Positions 1-8,374 of a stretch of DNA of 35,987 bases are shown here, one piece after another. The notes below the pieces were generated by a model. That model was not told where the DNA came from and made no database searches. It worked only from the letters and a program-made list of their open reading frames with translations. The translations under genes and the position numbers were made by a program. Position 1 is the first letter of the stretch, and the number at the start of each line of letters is the position of its first letter. Origin of the DNA: Erysipelothrix sp. (GTDB lineage: Bacteria; Bacillota_I; Bacilli_A; Erysipelotrichales; Erysipelotrichaceae); contig JAGXRX010000054.1 of assembly GCA_018335655.1 (NCBI GenBank), forward strand, positions 1 to 35,987, in the 5' to 3' direction.

Positions 1-705
1 ACTATTAAGGCAATCAAAAAGCTAAAAGAAAGTGGATATCCATGTCTTATTGCGACAGGTCGTGCATATACCTCAGTATGCCAGACTGTTGTTAAAGAGT
101 TGATTGAGTGGGATGGATATATATGTTCAAATGGACAACATGTTCTTGATCATCATGGTCAAACGATTCATAAATATGTTATGGATAAAAAACGTATTGA
201 ACTTGCTGTGGAACTTGCAAAGTCTCTAAATATGAATGTTCAATTTCAAGGTCAGCCTTCATTTTTACTTAACGAAGTAAATGATATTGTAATAGAAGCA
301 CATTCTTTCTTTCATGAACCTATTCCTACTGTCGTGAAAGAGTATGAAGGAGAAGATTTAGATATGCTCATGGTTTATCATGAAGACACTGATAAATTAC
401 TCTCTTTTAAGCAAATTACAGGACTTGACGTTTACTTAGGACGTTCTACCTATGCTGACATCGTTGATATAGGACAATCAAAATATCGTGGTATTCAAAC
501 ATATTTTGATTCAATTAAGCAAACTGTCCATTATGTGGCCTTTGGTGATTCTGATAATGATATGGATATGATAGAACATGCTTTCATTGGTGTGGCAATG
601 GGAAATGCTACAGAAGAACTTAAATCTCTTGCTAGTTATATTACTACTTCTGTTGATCAAGATGGTATTGCCTTAGGGATTGAATATATTCTTAAAACTC
701 TTTAG
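1..705 (+). CDS. Cof-type HAD-IIB family phosphatase, 5' end cut off by window edge
   Basis: The reading frame is open from base 1, so the gene starts before the window; the first ATG at 100 is internal. The visible part has the HAD motif II region (ATGR, codons 18-21) and, near the C-terminus, the motif III/IV block FGDSDNDMDMIEHA followed by GVAMGNA, which is typical of Cof/YidA-type sugar-phosphate or flavin-nucleotide phosphatases. Motif I (DxDGT) would lie upstream of the window. The cap between about residues 70 and 170 fits the C2 (IIB) type. These enzymes are cytoplasmic, Mg-dependent and usually promiscuous, so no substrate can be assigned. A strong hairpin terminator follows directly. 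Confidence 0.9.
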   Translation, partial: TIKAIKKLKESGYPCLIATGRAYTSVCQTVVKELIEWDGYICSNGQHVLDHHGQTIHKYVMDKKRIELAVELAKSLNMNVQFQGQPSFLLNEVNDIVIEAHSFFHEPIPTVVKEYEGEDLDMLMVYHEDTDKLLSFKQITGLDVYLGRSTYADIVDIGQSKYRGIQTYFDSIKQTVHYVAFGDSDNDMDMIEHAFIGVAMGNATEELKSLASYITTSVDQDGIALGIEYILKTL

Positions 706-713
706 ACATAAAA

Positions 714-757
714 AGCATCTTACTTTAATTGGTAAGATGCTGTTTTCTTTATTTTTT
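714..757. terminator. Intrinsic terminator between convergent genes
   Basis: A perfect 10-bp stem (AGCATCTTAC, 714-723, pairing with 732-741) with an 8-base loop is followed by a T-rich tract (742-757). It ends the HAD gene on the plus strand. The A-run just before the stem (709-714) gives a weaker U-tract for the convergent gene ending at 749. Confidence 0.85.
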
Positions 758-1183
758 TATAATTGATTCTAAAGATTTAATGTCGAAATCCGATAAATCA
801 CTATGATAATCTGCAAATTCTTCATCTGAGAATATATCTAAAACAATATTCTTGATATCAATTCTAGGTGGATCTGCTTCTACAATCGACATCATACCAC
901 GTTGTGTTTTAATCACCTTATTATGAATTAAACATGATTCATCCTCAATTTGTATATAAAGATAGTCAACTTCAGCAATCTGTTTTTCTCTTAAAATAAT
1001 AGTTGATGGATCCACAAGACGTGAAACAAAGTCATGATACGTTGGAGGTAAATCCGAAGTCATCCCAGTGATAATGATCATTGAAGGACGCATTTCATTG
1101 GCATACTTTAAACATCGCTCACGAACAGTCGTGCAGCGATATGAGTTAGAAAAGAATGTATGCTTGATCACGAATATTTTCAT
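749..1183 (-). CDS. Hypothetical 144-aa protein downstream of ftsZ
   Basis: I do not recognise this protein. It has no signal peptide and no membrane segment, so it is probably cytoplasmic. The pattern suggests a small alpha/beta fold: strand MKIFVIKH at the start, a helix with RERCLKYANEM, a second strand MIIITG, and an acidic C-terminal tail (about residues 115-140, FSDEEFADYHSDLSD) ending in a lysine-rich helix. The start is supported by AGAGGT seven bases upstream of the ATG. It lies in the same direction as ftsZ, but the ftsZ terminator at about 1225-1254 separates them, so it is either read-through dependent or has its own weak promoter in 1184-1225, where I found no good one. The IIITG strand loosely recalls metallophosphoesterases, but the metal ligands are missing. 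Confidence 0.75.
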   Translation of the reverse strand: MKIFVIKHTFFSNSYRCTTVRERCLKYANEMRPSMIIITGMTSDLPPTYHDFVSRLVDPSTIILREKQIAEVDYLYIQIEDESCLIHNKVIKTQRGMMSIVEADPPRIDIKNIVLDIFSDEEFADYHSDLSDFDIKSLESIIKK

Positions 1184-1224
1184 AAGTTACCTCTTAATAG
1201 TAATACCACAAAAATGAACACAAA

Positions 1225-1254
1225 TCAAAAAAAACGCACTATTTATCGTGCGTT
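1225..1254 (-). terminator. ftsZ terminator overlapping the stop codon
   Basis: On the minus strand a 7-bp GC-rich stem (AACGCAC/GTGCGTT; plus-strand arms 1233-1239 and 1248-1254) is followed by a run of eight T. The upstream arm starts with the last two bases of the ftsZ TAA (1253-1255). Confidence 0.85.
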
Positions 1255-2317
1255 ATCGTGATTTGAAGAAACTTGGTATAGATTGCTCATCATCATCGAC
1301 GGGTGTTTGGTCTCTGCTTACTCCATTACTTGTATGGTCGACAGGATTTGCTTTAAGAGGAACTGATGGTGCTTTTTGATCAAAGCCTGTTGCAATAACA
1401 GTCACAATCACATCATCTTCTAAGGCATCATTAATTGCAACCCCAAATATAATATCAATTTCATTGCCTGCAGCTTGGCGAATATATTCAATCGCATCAT
1501 TTGCATCATAAAGATTAATTGATAATCCACCTGTAACGTTCACAATGGCGTTTGATGCGCCTTTTATTTGTGCTTCGAGTAAAGGTGATGTTATCGCCTT
1601 AATCGCTGCCTCAACGGCTTTATTCTCGCCAGAGGCCATACCAATACCAATTAATGCATTGCCTTGGTTTTCCATAACTGCTCTGACATCCGCAAAATCT
1701 AAGTTCACAAGTGCAGGTACAGCAATTAAGTCAGTAATAGTTTGTACTCCTTGGCGAAGTACGTTGTCAGCTTCTTTAAATGCTTCAATGAAAGGAATTC
1801 TTCCAATGACTTCAAGAACTTGATTATTAGAGACAATAATAAGACTATCGACATGCTTGCGTAGTTCTTCTAAACCATTTAAAGCTTGAGTCATACGCTT
1901 CTTGCCTTCAAAATTGAAAGGTTTGGTCACGATACCCACAGTTAGTGCACCAAGTTCTTTTGCGATTTTCGCAAAGATTGGAGCAGCTCCTGTACCGGTT
2001 CCACCACCAAGACCTGCAGTTAGGAAGATCATGTTAGCCCCTTGCATGGCTTGTCTAATTTCGGCTTCACTTTCAACAGCTGCTTTTTCACCAATAAGAG
2101 GATTAGCTCCTGCGCCAAGTCCACCTGTAGTTGTACGGCCAAGTATTATTTTATTTTTAACTACACTTACATCGAGTACTTGCTTGTCAGTATTGCACAC
2201 AAAGAAATCTACACCTTGCATACCTTCATCAACCATTCGATTTACTGCATTACATCCTGCGCCGCCGATGCCAAATACTTTTATATTTGCGACTTGATAT
2301 TGAAATTGTTCACTCAT
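1253..2317 (-). CDS. ftsZ: Cell division protein FtsZ
   Basis: FtsZ is the tubulin-like GTPase that polymerises into the Z-ring at midcell and recruits the septal machinery. The 354-aa protein has the normal length. The N-terminal GTPase domain shows the nucleotide loop [14 protein letters not shown], the tubulin signature [10 protein letters not shown] near residue 105 and the T7 catalytic loop with [12 protein letters not shown] variable linker (about 315-342) precedes the conserved C-terminal peptide IPSFFKSR, which binds FtsA and other membrane tethers. The start is supported by GGGGAG five bases upstream. It sits 10 bases after ftsA in the usual ftsA-ftsZ order and is co-transcribed from the promoter at 3600-3628. 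The rest of the classical dcw cluster is not here. Confidence 0.99.
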   Translation of the reverse strand: MSEQFQYQVANIKVFGIGGAGCNAVNRMVDEGMQGVDFFVCNTDKQVLDVSVVKNKIILGRTTTGGLGAGANPLIGEKAAVESEAEIRQAMQGANMIFLTAGLGGGTGTGAAPIFAKIAKELGALTVGIVTKPFNFEGKKRMTQALNGLEELRKHVDSLIIVSNNQVLEVIGRIPFIEAFKEADNVLRQGVQTITDLIAVPALVNLDFADVRAVMENQGNALIGIGMASGENKAVEAAIKAITSPLLEAQIKGASNAIVNVTGGLSINLYDANDAIEYIRQAAGNEIDIIFGVAINDALEDDVIVTVIATGFDQKAPSVPLKANPVDHTSNGVSRDQTPVDDDEQSIPSFFKSR

Positions 2318-2327
2318 TATAACTCCC

Positions 2328-3578
2328 CTAGTCTTTCTTCGTGTCGAAGAAGCCCTTCACTTTTTTAGATAATGTTCCATCTTGAGTGTCATTGAACTTA
2401 ACACTTTTTATCATTGTATCAAATTCGACTTCATTCACACAAGAAGCAGTATGATGACGATAAATCAAATGATCCTTATATGCATAGAGTGCACCTAGAC
2501 ATTGAGACAGAGATGGGTCTCGTGCTCCCATGGTTTCTGGAACGTAAACCTTTGTAGGAATCGTCGTTACCTTCTTCATGCGCTCACTTAATCCTTCAAG
2601 TAAACTGCCTTCACCTGTCAATACAAATTCACCAAAAGATTTCGCAAAGATAGGTTGACAAACTTCATGAATTTCTTCGATGAATTTGTCAATATGGCTT
2701 TCAACACACTCCATAATATTTGCTTGATTAGTCGTGTATGTTTGCTCTTTCACTTGCCATAAGAATACTGGGTGGGTGTTGTATTTCGCTTTATCTAAAT
2801 CAACATTTTGAACAAGTAAGCGATGAGCTACATCAAATTGAAGTTGATGTGCTTGAACGATTGCGTTAACCCACGTTCCATATCCTTGATCAATCCAAGA
2901 AGATGAGATGAGTCGACCATGATAGTATAGTGACAATAATGTTTTATAGCGATCTATATCAACGATGATTACACTTGATTTCATTGATGCATCTATGGCT
3001 GCTGTTTCTTTACCAAGAGCCCATGAATCTAAAACGATATCAAGGATTCCTACTCCTGCTTTTTCAATGCAGGCAGCTAAACTATGCGTTAGTTGCTTAT
3101 CTGCCACAAATTGATCCATGTCTAGGACAATGGAGTCCAAATCCATATTTGATGGCATTTTCTTATATTTGGTGTTGTTTACGATAAAAGCATTAACATT
3201 CACAAATATGATTTCTTTATCATGTCTAACTTGCGAGTTCATCGCTTTCTTTAATGCTAACATAATATCTTTATTTGTGATGGTACTTGAGAACTGTGGA
3301 TATACATTTACTTTTTCATGATAACGATCCATACCAACAGATGGGACAATCATGATTACATTGGTGATTGTTGCACCTAGATTAGCCGCAATATGCTCAA
3401 ATGCTTTTTTCAGTGAACTAACAATTAATTTCTCATTAACAATATGCTCACCATCAAAACCATCACACGTTACATGCTCGACTTTTAAGACATTAAATTT
3501 AGTGTTGAAAAACTGTGCAACAAGCACTTTAACTTTATATTGTGAGAATGAAACTACTGCGAGAATTTGTTTTTCCAT
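2328..3578 (-). CDS. ftsA: Divergent cell division protein FtsA
   Basis: FtsA is the actin-like protein that anchors FtsZ filaments to the membrane. The identification rests on its place just before ftsZ, its length (416 aa), the adenosine-side motif ([12 protein letters not shown], about 325-336), the following region with [22 protein letters not shown], and a C-terminal amphipathic helix ([12 protein letters not shown]) of the membrane-targeting type. The protein is strongly diverged: the phosphate-1 loop, normally DIGT followed by S/T-x-x-K, reads VSFSQYKVK, and the phosphate-2 loop reads VDIDRYKTL instead of DxGGGTT. ATP binding may therefore be altered. The ATG is preceded by AGGA six bases away and by a good promoter. 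A generic actin-fold ATPase is the alternative. Confidence 0.85.
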   Translation of the reverse strand: MEKQILAVVSFSQYKVKVLVAQFFNTKFNVLKVEHVTCDGFDGEHIVNEKLIVSSLKKAFEHIAANLGATITNVIMIVPSVGMDRYHEKVNVYPQFSSTITNKDIMLALKKAMNSQVRHDKEIIFVNVNAFIVNNTKYKKMPSNMDLDSIVLDMDQFVADKQLTHSLAACIEKAGVGILDIVLDSWALGKETAAIDASMKSSVIIVDIDRYKTLLSLYYHGRLISSSWIDQGYGTWVNAIVQAHQLQFDVAHRLLVQNVDLDKAKYNTHPVFLWQVKEQTYTTNQANIMECVESHIDKFIEEIHEVCQPIFAKSFGEFVLTGEGSLLEGLSERMKKVTTIPTKVYVPETMGARDPSLSQCLGALYAYKDHLIYRHHTASCVNEVEFDTMIKSVKFNDTQDGTLSKKVKGFFDTKKD

Positions 3579-3599
3579 AGACGTCCTACACTTGTGCTA

Positions 3600-3628
3600 A
3601 TCATAACATAAACAACAGTATGTGACCA
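3600..3628 (-). promoter_or_regulatory. Promoter of ftsA-ftsZ
   Basis: Minus strand: -35 TGGTCA (plus 3623-3628), 17-bp spacer, extended -10 TGT-TATGAT (plus 3600-3605 for the hexamer). It lies 22 bases before the ftsA ATG. Confidence 0.65.
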
Positions 3629-3660
3629 CACAAAACCTAATTCTAAGTGTGACAAAAGAC

Positions 3661-3689
3661 TTGCCATTAATGAAATCTTATGCTATTAT
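3661..3689 (+). promoter_or_regulatory. Promoter of rpmB
   Basis: TTGCCA (3661-3666), 17-bp spacer, TATTAT (3684-3689) preceded by an exact extended -10 TGC (3681-3683). Predicted start of transcription near 3696, 24 bases before the rpmB ATG. Confidence 0.8.
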
Positions 3690-3719
3690 TTACAAGCAAT
3701 TATGAAAGGGGGTAACGGT

Positions 3720-3911
3720 ATGCCAAGAGTATGTGCCGTATCCGGTAAAAAAGCACTTTCGGGCAATAAGCGTTCTCACTCACTACGCGCAACACGTCGT
3801 AAATGGAATGTGAATTTACAAAAAGTAACACTCATTGTCGATGGAAAACCTCAAAGGGTCCGTATTTCCACCCGCGCTTTGAAAACACTTAAAGCTCAAC
3901 AAGCTGCTTAA
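3720..3911 (+). CDS. rpmB: 50S ribosomal protein L28
   Basis: L28 is a small basic protein of the large ribosomal subunit. The 63-aa product ([11 protein letters not shown]...) has the family pattern: an N-terminal CxxxGKK segment, [12 protein letters not shown], then [23 protein letters not shown]. An ATG 18 bases upstream (3702) is in frame, but it would add a non-family extension and would bury the ribosome binding site; AAAGGGGGT at 3705-3713 decides for 3720. Only the first of the two cysteines used for zinc in some L28 types is clear, so this looks like the zinc-free C-minus form. It is monocistronic, with its own promoter and terminator, and divergent from ftsA. Confidence 0.97.
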   Translation: MPRVCAVSGKKALSGNKRSHSLRATRRKWNVNLQKVTLIVDGKPQRVRISTRALKTLKAQQAA

Positions 3912-3941
3912 AAAAACAAAACGGTTTACACCGTTTTTTTT
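3911..3941. terminator. Bidirectional terminator between rpmB and thiN
   Basis: An 8-bp stem (AAAACGGT, 3918-3925, with a 4-base loop TTAC and ACCGTTTT from 3930) is flanked by an A-run on the left and a T-run on the right. It can end rpmB on the plus strand and the priA-thiN operon on the minus strand. Confidence 0.85.
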
Positions 3942-4524
3942 ATTGGCTTAACATCACAAGACAAGGATGATTAACCTCAATGATAGCTTCTTGATCTTCA
4001 ATTTCATTAGATAAACATAATGTATCAAATGCACTAAGTGTGGTTTGATTTAATGGAAACTTTACTCCTTGAATTGACACAATCGTTTCCTGCAGTGGAA
4101 ATAGTGATAAATAGCCTTTTTGATAAGGAATATGAGTTTTTTGACTTACCACAAATATTTCATTGGTATCATTCACAAGTTTTGCGTGAGGATATTTTAA
4201 TAAACATAGCATGTTTGCAAATTCATGATCAAGTCGTCCACCTAAACCACCAATGATGGTAACATCATCGGTTTTTTGAGTTAAAGAAAGCGCATATTCA
4301 GTATCTGAAATATCTTTATCATTATTAAGTTCATGAATATCATGAGCGTATTGCTTGATGAGTTCAAATTGATCATGAGTGACAGAATCAAAATCACCTA
4401 CAGCTAATGTCATAATGATGTTTGCTTGTGCACAAATAAAAGCACCATAATCACATCCGATATAAGCATGGTACCCAACGAGTTCATGAGGTTGAGCTAA
4501 TGAACTTACGATGGCAATTTTCAT
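3940..4524 (-). CDS. thiN: Thiamine pyrophosphokinase
   Basis: The enzyme transfers pyrophosphate from ATP to thiamine to make the cofactor thiamine diphosphate, acting in the cytosol. The 194-aa sequence shows the catalytic-domain hallmarks CDYGA near residue 25, AVGDFDSV near 42, the NNDKDISDTEYAL segment near 68-80 (the acidic KDxxDTE signature) and GGLGGRLDHEFANM near 92-105, then a short beta-rich thiamin-binding domain. Length is slightly below the usual 210 aa. It is the last gene of the priA operon; its ATG overlaps the rpe TGA by four bases and it has little Shine-Dalgarno of its own, so translation is probably coupled. The position next to rpe and rsgA is the usual one in Bacillota. 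Confidence 0.95.
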   Translation of the reverse strand: MKIAIVSSLAQPHELVGYHAYIGCDYGAFICAQANIIMTLAVGDFDSVTHDQFELIKQYAHDIHELNNDKDISDTEYALSLTQKTDDVTIIGGLGGRLDHEFANMLCLLKYPHAKLVNDTNEIFVVSQKTHIPYQKGYLSLFPLQETIVSIQGVKFPLNQTTLSAFDTLCLSNEIEDQEAIIEVNHPCLVMLSQ

Positions 4525-5159
4525 TGGAATTCACTAATTCTTGATGCTAAATCTTTAAAGAGATAACTTCCAACCACTATATTCTCTGCGCCTGCAAGTC
4601 GTGATTGCTCACTATTTTCTTTGTTGACTCCACCATCAATTTGAATCATGAACTGATAGCCTTGTTTTTCTTTTAAATCTTTTAGTAATCGTACTTTTTC
4701 AAGCATTTCAACCATAAATGGTTGTCCACCAAAACCTGGTTCAACACTCATGACTAATACTAAATCAACAAGACTTAAAAGAGGTTCGATAGCAGAAACA
4801 CTTGTGTTTGGCTTTATACAAATCCCTGCTTTAATACCATGAGTATGAATAATGTTAATTAGTTCAATCGCTTCATGAACATCTTCGCATGCTTCAATAT
4901 GAATTGTTAAAACATCCGCAACCTTTGAAAAGTACTCTATAAATAGTCTTGGATTAGAAACCATAAGATGAACATCATAAACAAAATCAAAGTTTTGCTT
5001 AATTTGCTTGAGTATATCTACTCCAAAAGAATGATTAGGAACAAAGTATCCATCCATCACATCATAATGTAACCATTGTATTCCATGATCTTTGAGCGTT
5101 TGACAATCCTTTGATAAGTTCATAAAATTGGCAGCAAGTAAAGATGGGGCTAAAATCAT
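4521..5159 (-). CDS. rpe: Ribulose-phosphate 3-epimerase
   Basis: The enzyme interconverts ribulose-5-phosphate and xylulose-5-phosphate in the pentose phosphate pathway. The 212-aa TIM barrel starts with the family N-terminus MILAPSLLAANF and has HYDVMDGYFVPN (metal ligands H and D, about 31-42), DVHLMVSNP, MSVEPGFGGQPF (about 136-147) and IDGGVNKEN with the second catalytic aspartate (about 173). All expected active-site residues are present. A strong AAGGAGG lies upstream of the ATG within the end of rsgA, and the start overlaps the rsgA stop as ATGA. Confidence 0.98.
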   Translation of the reverse strand: MILAPSLLAANFMNLSKDCQTLKDHGIQWLHYDVMDGYFVPNHSFGVDILKQIKQNFDFVYDVHLMVSNPRLFIEYFSKVADVLTIHIEACEDVHEAIELINIIHTHGIKAGICIKPNTSVSAIEPLLSLVDLVLVMSVEPGFGGQPFMVEMLEKVRLLKDLKEKQGYQFMIQIDGGVNKENSEQSRLAGAENIVVGSYLFKDLASRISEFQ

Positions 5160-6025
5160 ATTCTTTTTTCCTCCTTAATCATTTGAATAATTTCTTGATA
5201 GTTTTCTAAACGAAATGCAGCAATTTTTCCTTCTTTAACAGCATTTTTTATTGCGCAATCGGGTTCATTAATATGTAAACAATCATTAAATCGACAATCA
5301 CTCACATAAGGTGCAAACTCTTTAAACAAGTGAGCACAAATATGAGGATCAAGATTAGCAAACGAAAGTGATGAAAACCCTGGAGTATCCGCAAGTAATC
5401 CTTCACCGACTTCATGAAGTTGAACATGCCGTGTCGTATGCTTACCTCTATTTAGTGCTTTTGATGTTTCTTGAGTAATAAGTTGAAAGGTTGAATCTAA
5501 ACGATTGATGAGTGCACTTTTCCCAGCACCACTTTGACCTGTTAACACAGTTATCTTGTCTTTAAGATGGTCTAGAATAGGTTGAACTGGAAATCCAATG
5601 CCTGTTTTTAAAATTGTATATCCAGCATCTTCATAAGCTTGAATAGTTTCAAAAGCAGGATTATCTTCATCCACAAGATCACATTTTGTAATGATAATCA
5701 GTGGTTCAATATTTTCATATGCAATTAACATAAGTTGTCGATCCAGTAATGTTGATGAAAAATCTGGACGAAACAAAGATGTCACAACCATGGCTTGATC
5801 AACATTGGCAATCGAAGGTCGTAGTAGAGCATTATTGCGTGGTAAAACCTTCTGAATAACAAATTCATCACCTATCTTTTCAAGAGCACACCAATCCCCT
5901 ACCATAGGAGATATGGAAAGTCTAAGTTTGCCACTAGCCTTAACAATCGTCATTTGATTGTCGATTTTAAACGTATATTGATTTGAGATGTGTTTTACAC
6001 ATCGTGCTTTAATGGTATAACTCAT
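5156..6025 (-). CDS. rsgA: Ribosome small subunit-dependent GTPase A
   Basis: RsgA is a circularly permuted GTPase that binds the maturing 30S subunit and checks the decoding centre. The 289-aa protein has an N-terminal OB fold (about 1-65), then the GTPase motifs in permuted order: G4 TKCD (about 115), G1 GQSGAGKS (about 163-170) and G3 DTPG (about 214). A C-terminal zinc knuckle follows (CRFNDCLHINEPDC). The RNase-like switch region carries GKHTTRH, which holds the catalytic histidine. It overlaps the prkC stop by four bases. RsgA is a known PrkC phosphorylation target in other Bacillota, which fits the placement. Confidence 0.98.
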   Translation of the reverse strand: MSYTIKARCVKHISNQYTFKIDNQMTIVKASGKLRLSISPMVGDWCALEKIGDEFVIQKVLPRNNALLRPSIANVDQAMVVTSLFRPDFSSTLLDRQLMLIAYENIEPLIIITKCDLVDEDNPAFETIQAYEDAGYTILKTGIGFPVQPILDHLKDKITVLTGQSGAGKSALINRLDSTFQLITQETSKALNRGKHTTRHVQLHEVGEGLLADTPGFSSLSFANLDPHICAHLFKEFAPYVSDCRFNDCLHINEPDCAIKNAVKEGKIAAFRLENYQEIIQMIKEEKRI

Positions 6026-7665
6026 TCGTAGTAACTTAACTCAACAGTTCTGCCATCTATTTGTGTATACACAGCACCAGGAGTTACTGACATTCCAATG
6101 ACAACATTAAACTGTAGTTCCTCAAGTTCTTCATCACTCATCCCTGCGGTTGATAATTTCTTTAATGAAACTTCCACACCTAAAGATTCAAGTTGATTAA
6201 CCGCAGTTTCAATAGGTAATCCAATTAAACTTGGCATAATGATTTCAATAAACGTTGACACAACAAGTTTTATTTCATATTGACGACGAGGATCTAGTTT
6301 TTCCATAGGTAGCAGTATTTCTTGGCGAATGATCGTTCCAGCAGCTACCTCTGTACTTTGTTCTTTCTCTACACGAATTAATATACGTGTTCCAGAAAGT
6401 TCTTCTTGAACACTATCAATGGTTCTTCCAACATAATCTCCCACCACAAAATAAATACCATCCGAAATCCAAACAGTTATTACAGTCCCCTTTTCAACTT
6501 TTGCGCTTAAACCAGGTGTGAATGAAATTATCTTACCAAACTCAATCCCATCGGTAAGTTGATAGCGAACATTGGTGCTCAAAAATAAACCGAGTGGTTC
6601 TAAAACTTCGCGAGCTTCCGAAAACGTTAAACCTACGATGTTTGGAACATCCACTGTATTATCAACAGGTCCTCGATTAAGCCATGAAGTTGCCTCGATT
6701 CCTAAAAATAAGATAAGTCCAGATAGTAGTAAACCTACCGTTAACGTTATCCACCATGATGTTGGAGTAGTCTCTTTTCCATCAACCTTTTGGTAAACTT
6801 GTGTAGAATCGAGATTGATTTCTTGTTCAAAGACCAATTTCTTTTCGTTTTTTCGCTCTAGGGCTTCATCAAGGGATGCAAGCATATCATTGGCTGAGTC
6901 AAAGCGATTACTTTTATGTTTTGCTGTCGCTTTAAAAATAATGTTTTCAATAGATTGTGGAATAGTAGGATTAAGATCACGAACAGATGGAAAATTTTCT
7001 TGCATATGTTTTAGTGCTACTTGTACAGAAACCTCTGCCGCAAATGGTACTTGTCCGCTAAGAAGTTCATAAAAAACCACTCCTAAAGCATACACATCAC
7101 TTTGGACTGAAGCAATTTCTCCACGAGCACACTCTGGAGCCATATAATGCACTGAACCCATGACAGAATCGACTTGAGTAAGCTGAGTTGCATCCATCGC
7201 CATAGCAATACCAAAGTCTGCAATTTTGATTGAACCATCATCTTTTACGAGAATATTCTGAGGTTTTATGTCTCTATGAATGATGTTATGTGTGTGTGCA
7301 TGCGCTAATGCAGAAATAATCTGACGCATCATAAATATCGCTTCTTTAACATCTAATGCACCACGTTGTTGAATGAGTTCTTTTAATGTTTTACCACGTA
7401 CGACTTCCATGACGATATAATGACGACCATCTTCTTCTCCCACATCATAAATCTCAACAATGTGTGGATGATTGAGTTTACTTGCAGCATTTGCTTCACG
7501 TTGAAAACGCAAGAGATTGACAGGGTCAATTGATAGTTCTTGTCTTAATATTTTAATCGCAACTTCTCTTTGAAGTAATGTATCGGTTGCAAGATACACA
7601 TCCGACATACCCCCTTCACCAAGTTTACGAGAGACTAGATAACGGTTTCGAATAATGTTACTCAT
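6022..7665 (-). CDS. prkC: Membrane Ser/Thr protein kinase with PASTA domains
   Basis: PrkC/Stk-type kinases sense peptidoglycan precursors or fragments and phosphorylate cell-wall, division and translation proteins. From the ATG at 7665 (547 aa): a Hanks kinase domain at about 10-270 with the glycine loop GEGGMSDV, VAIKIL lysine, HRDIKPQN catalytic loop, DFG and APE; a juxtamembrane linker; one transmembrane helix at about 304-323; and three extracellular PASTA repeats (about 338-405, 406-475, 476-547). An in-frame GTG at 7674 is rejected because it falls inside the Shine-Dalgarno GAGGTG that serves the ATG. The gene overlaps prpC by eight bases, which couples kinase and phosphatase synthesis. 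Confidence 0.97.
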   Translation of the reverse strand: MSNIIRNRYLVSRKLGEGGMSDVYLATDTLLQREVAIKILRQELSIDPVNLLRFQREANAASKLNHPHIVEIYDVGEEDGRHYIVMEVVRGKTLKELIQQRGALDVKEAIFMMRQIISALAHAHTHNIIHRDIKPQNILVKDDGSIKIADFGIAMAMDATQLTQVDSVMGSVHYMAPECARGEIASVQSDVYALGVVFYELLSGQVPFAAEVSVQVALKHMQENFPSVRDLNPTIPQSIENIIFKATAKHKSNRFDSANDMLASLDEALERKNEKKLVFEQEINLDSTQVYQKVDGKETTPTSWWITLTVGLLLSGLILFLGIEATSWLNRGPVDNTVDVPNIVGLTFSEAREVLEPLGLFLSTNVRYQLTDGIEFGKIISFTPGLSAKVEKGTVITVWISDGIYFVVGDYVGRTIDSVQEELSGTRILIRVEKEQSTEVAAGTIIRQEILLPMEKLDPRRQYEIKLVVSTFIEIIMPSLIGLPIETAVNQLESLGVEVSLKKLSTAGMSDEELEELQFNVVIGMSVTPGAVYTQIDGRTVELSYYE

Positions 7666-8374
7666 AGGCTTCACCTCGCATATCTATAATGATCACGGTA
7701 ATATTATCATTGCCCCCCGCTCTATTTGCAAGTTCAATGAACTCTGAAGCTTGCTCTTCAATACTTTGCGACGACAATAAAACATCAATCATCGTGGCTT
7801 CACATACAAGGTTACTTAATCCATCACTGCATACAAGAATCATGTCAAATTCTTCATTGACTGATGTCACATCGACAATACAACCTGAAGGAATTCCGAT
7901 GACTGAAGTAAGCATGTGTTTGTAACGTTGATCAATATTTGCAAATATTTCATCACTTTGCTTCATGATTTCATTCATCATGGTGTGATCATCTGTAAGA
8001 AGTGTCAACTGTGTTCCTTTTAAGCCATAAACTCGACTATCGCCTACATTCAAAATAAAAGTTTGATTATTATGACTAACAAACCCACTTAACGTCGCAC
8101 CCATACCAACATACTTTGAATCTTGTGTTGTTTTCGCAACGATTTCTTGGTTTGTCTCATGAATAATATTCGTAATATTATCGTGATTCCAAGTTTTTAG
8201 TCTTAATAACTTCGTACTAAAAGACTTAATAGTCAGTGCAGAGGCAACCTCACCATGAGGAGCTCCACCCATCCCATCAGAAACAATCGCAATCAAAGGG
8301 TTCTTATGGATAAAGAATGCATCTTCATTAAATTGTCGAAGTTTTCCCTTATCTGATTTTCCTACGATGTTCAT
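7658..8374 (-). CDS. prpC: PP2C-family Ser/Thr phosphatase
   Basis: This Mn/Mg-dependent phosphatase reverses PrkC phosphorylation. The 238-aa protein has the PPM motifs: SDGMGG near residue 34 (metal ligands), NVGDSRVY near 110, DDHT, CSDGLSN near 181 and GGNDNITVIII near 220. The start is set at the ATG at 8374, because AAAGGG lies at proper spacing before it; an upstream in-frame GTG at 8383 lies next to that site and cannot be used with it. The ATG overlaps the rlmN TGA by four bases and the 3' end overlaps prkC. The rlmN-prpC-prkC-rsgA-rpe-thiN order is conserved in Bacillota. Confidence 0.97.
   Translation of the reverse strand: MNIVGKSDKGKLRQFNEDAFFIHKNPLIAIVSDGMGGAPHGEVASALTIKSFSTKLLRLKTWNHDNITNIIHETNQEIVAKTTQDSKYVGMGATLSGFVSHNNQTFILNVGDSRVYGLKGTQLTLLTDDHTMMNEIMKQSDEIFANIDQRYKHMLTSVIGIPSGCIVDVTSVNEEFDMILVCSDGLSNLVCEATMIDVLLSSQSIEEQASEFIELANRAGGNDNITVIIIDMRGEAYE

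Noticed and set aside
100-705. Start of the first HAD gene at the ATG at 100
   Set aside because: The frame is open to base 1 and encodes the conserved ATGR motif before it, so the ATG is internal.
749-1183. Metallophosphoesterase identity for the 144-aa protein
   Set aside because: Only the IIITG strand is similar; the Asp/His metal ligands are absent.
1545-2368. Several plus-strand open frames opposite ftsZ and ftsA
   Set aside because: They are antisense to well-supported genes, lack ribosome binding sites and have no family similarity.
7666-7674. GTG start for prkC
   Set aside because: It overlaps the Shine-Dalgarno that serves the ATG at 7665.
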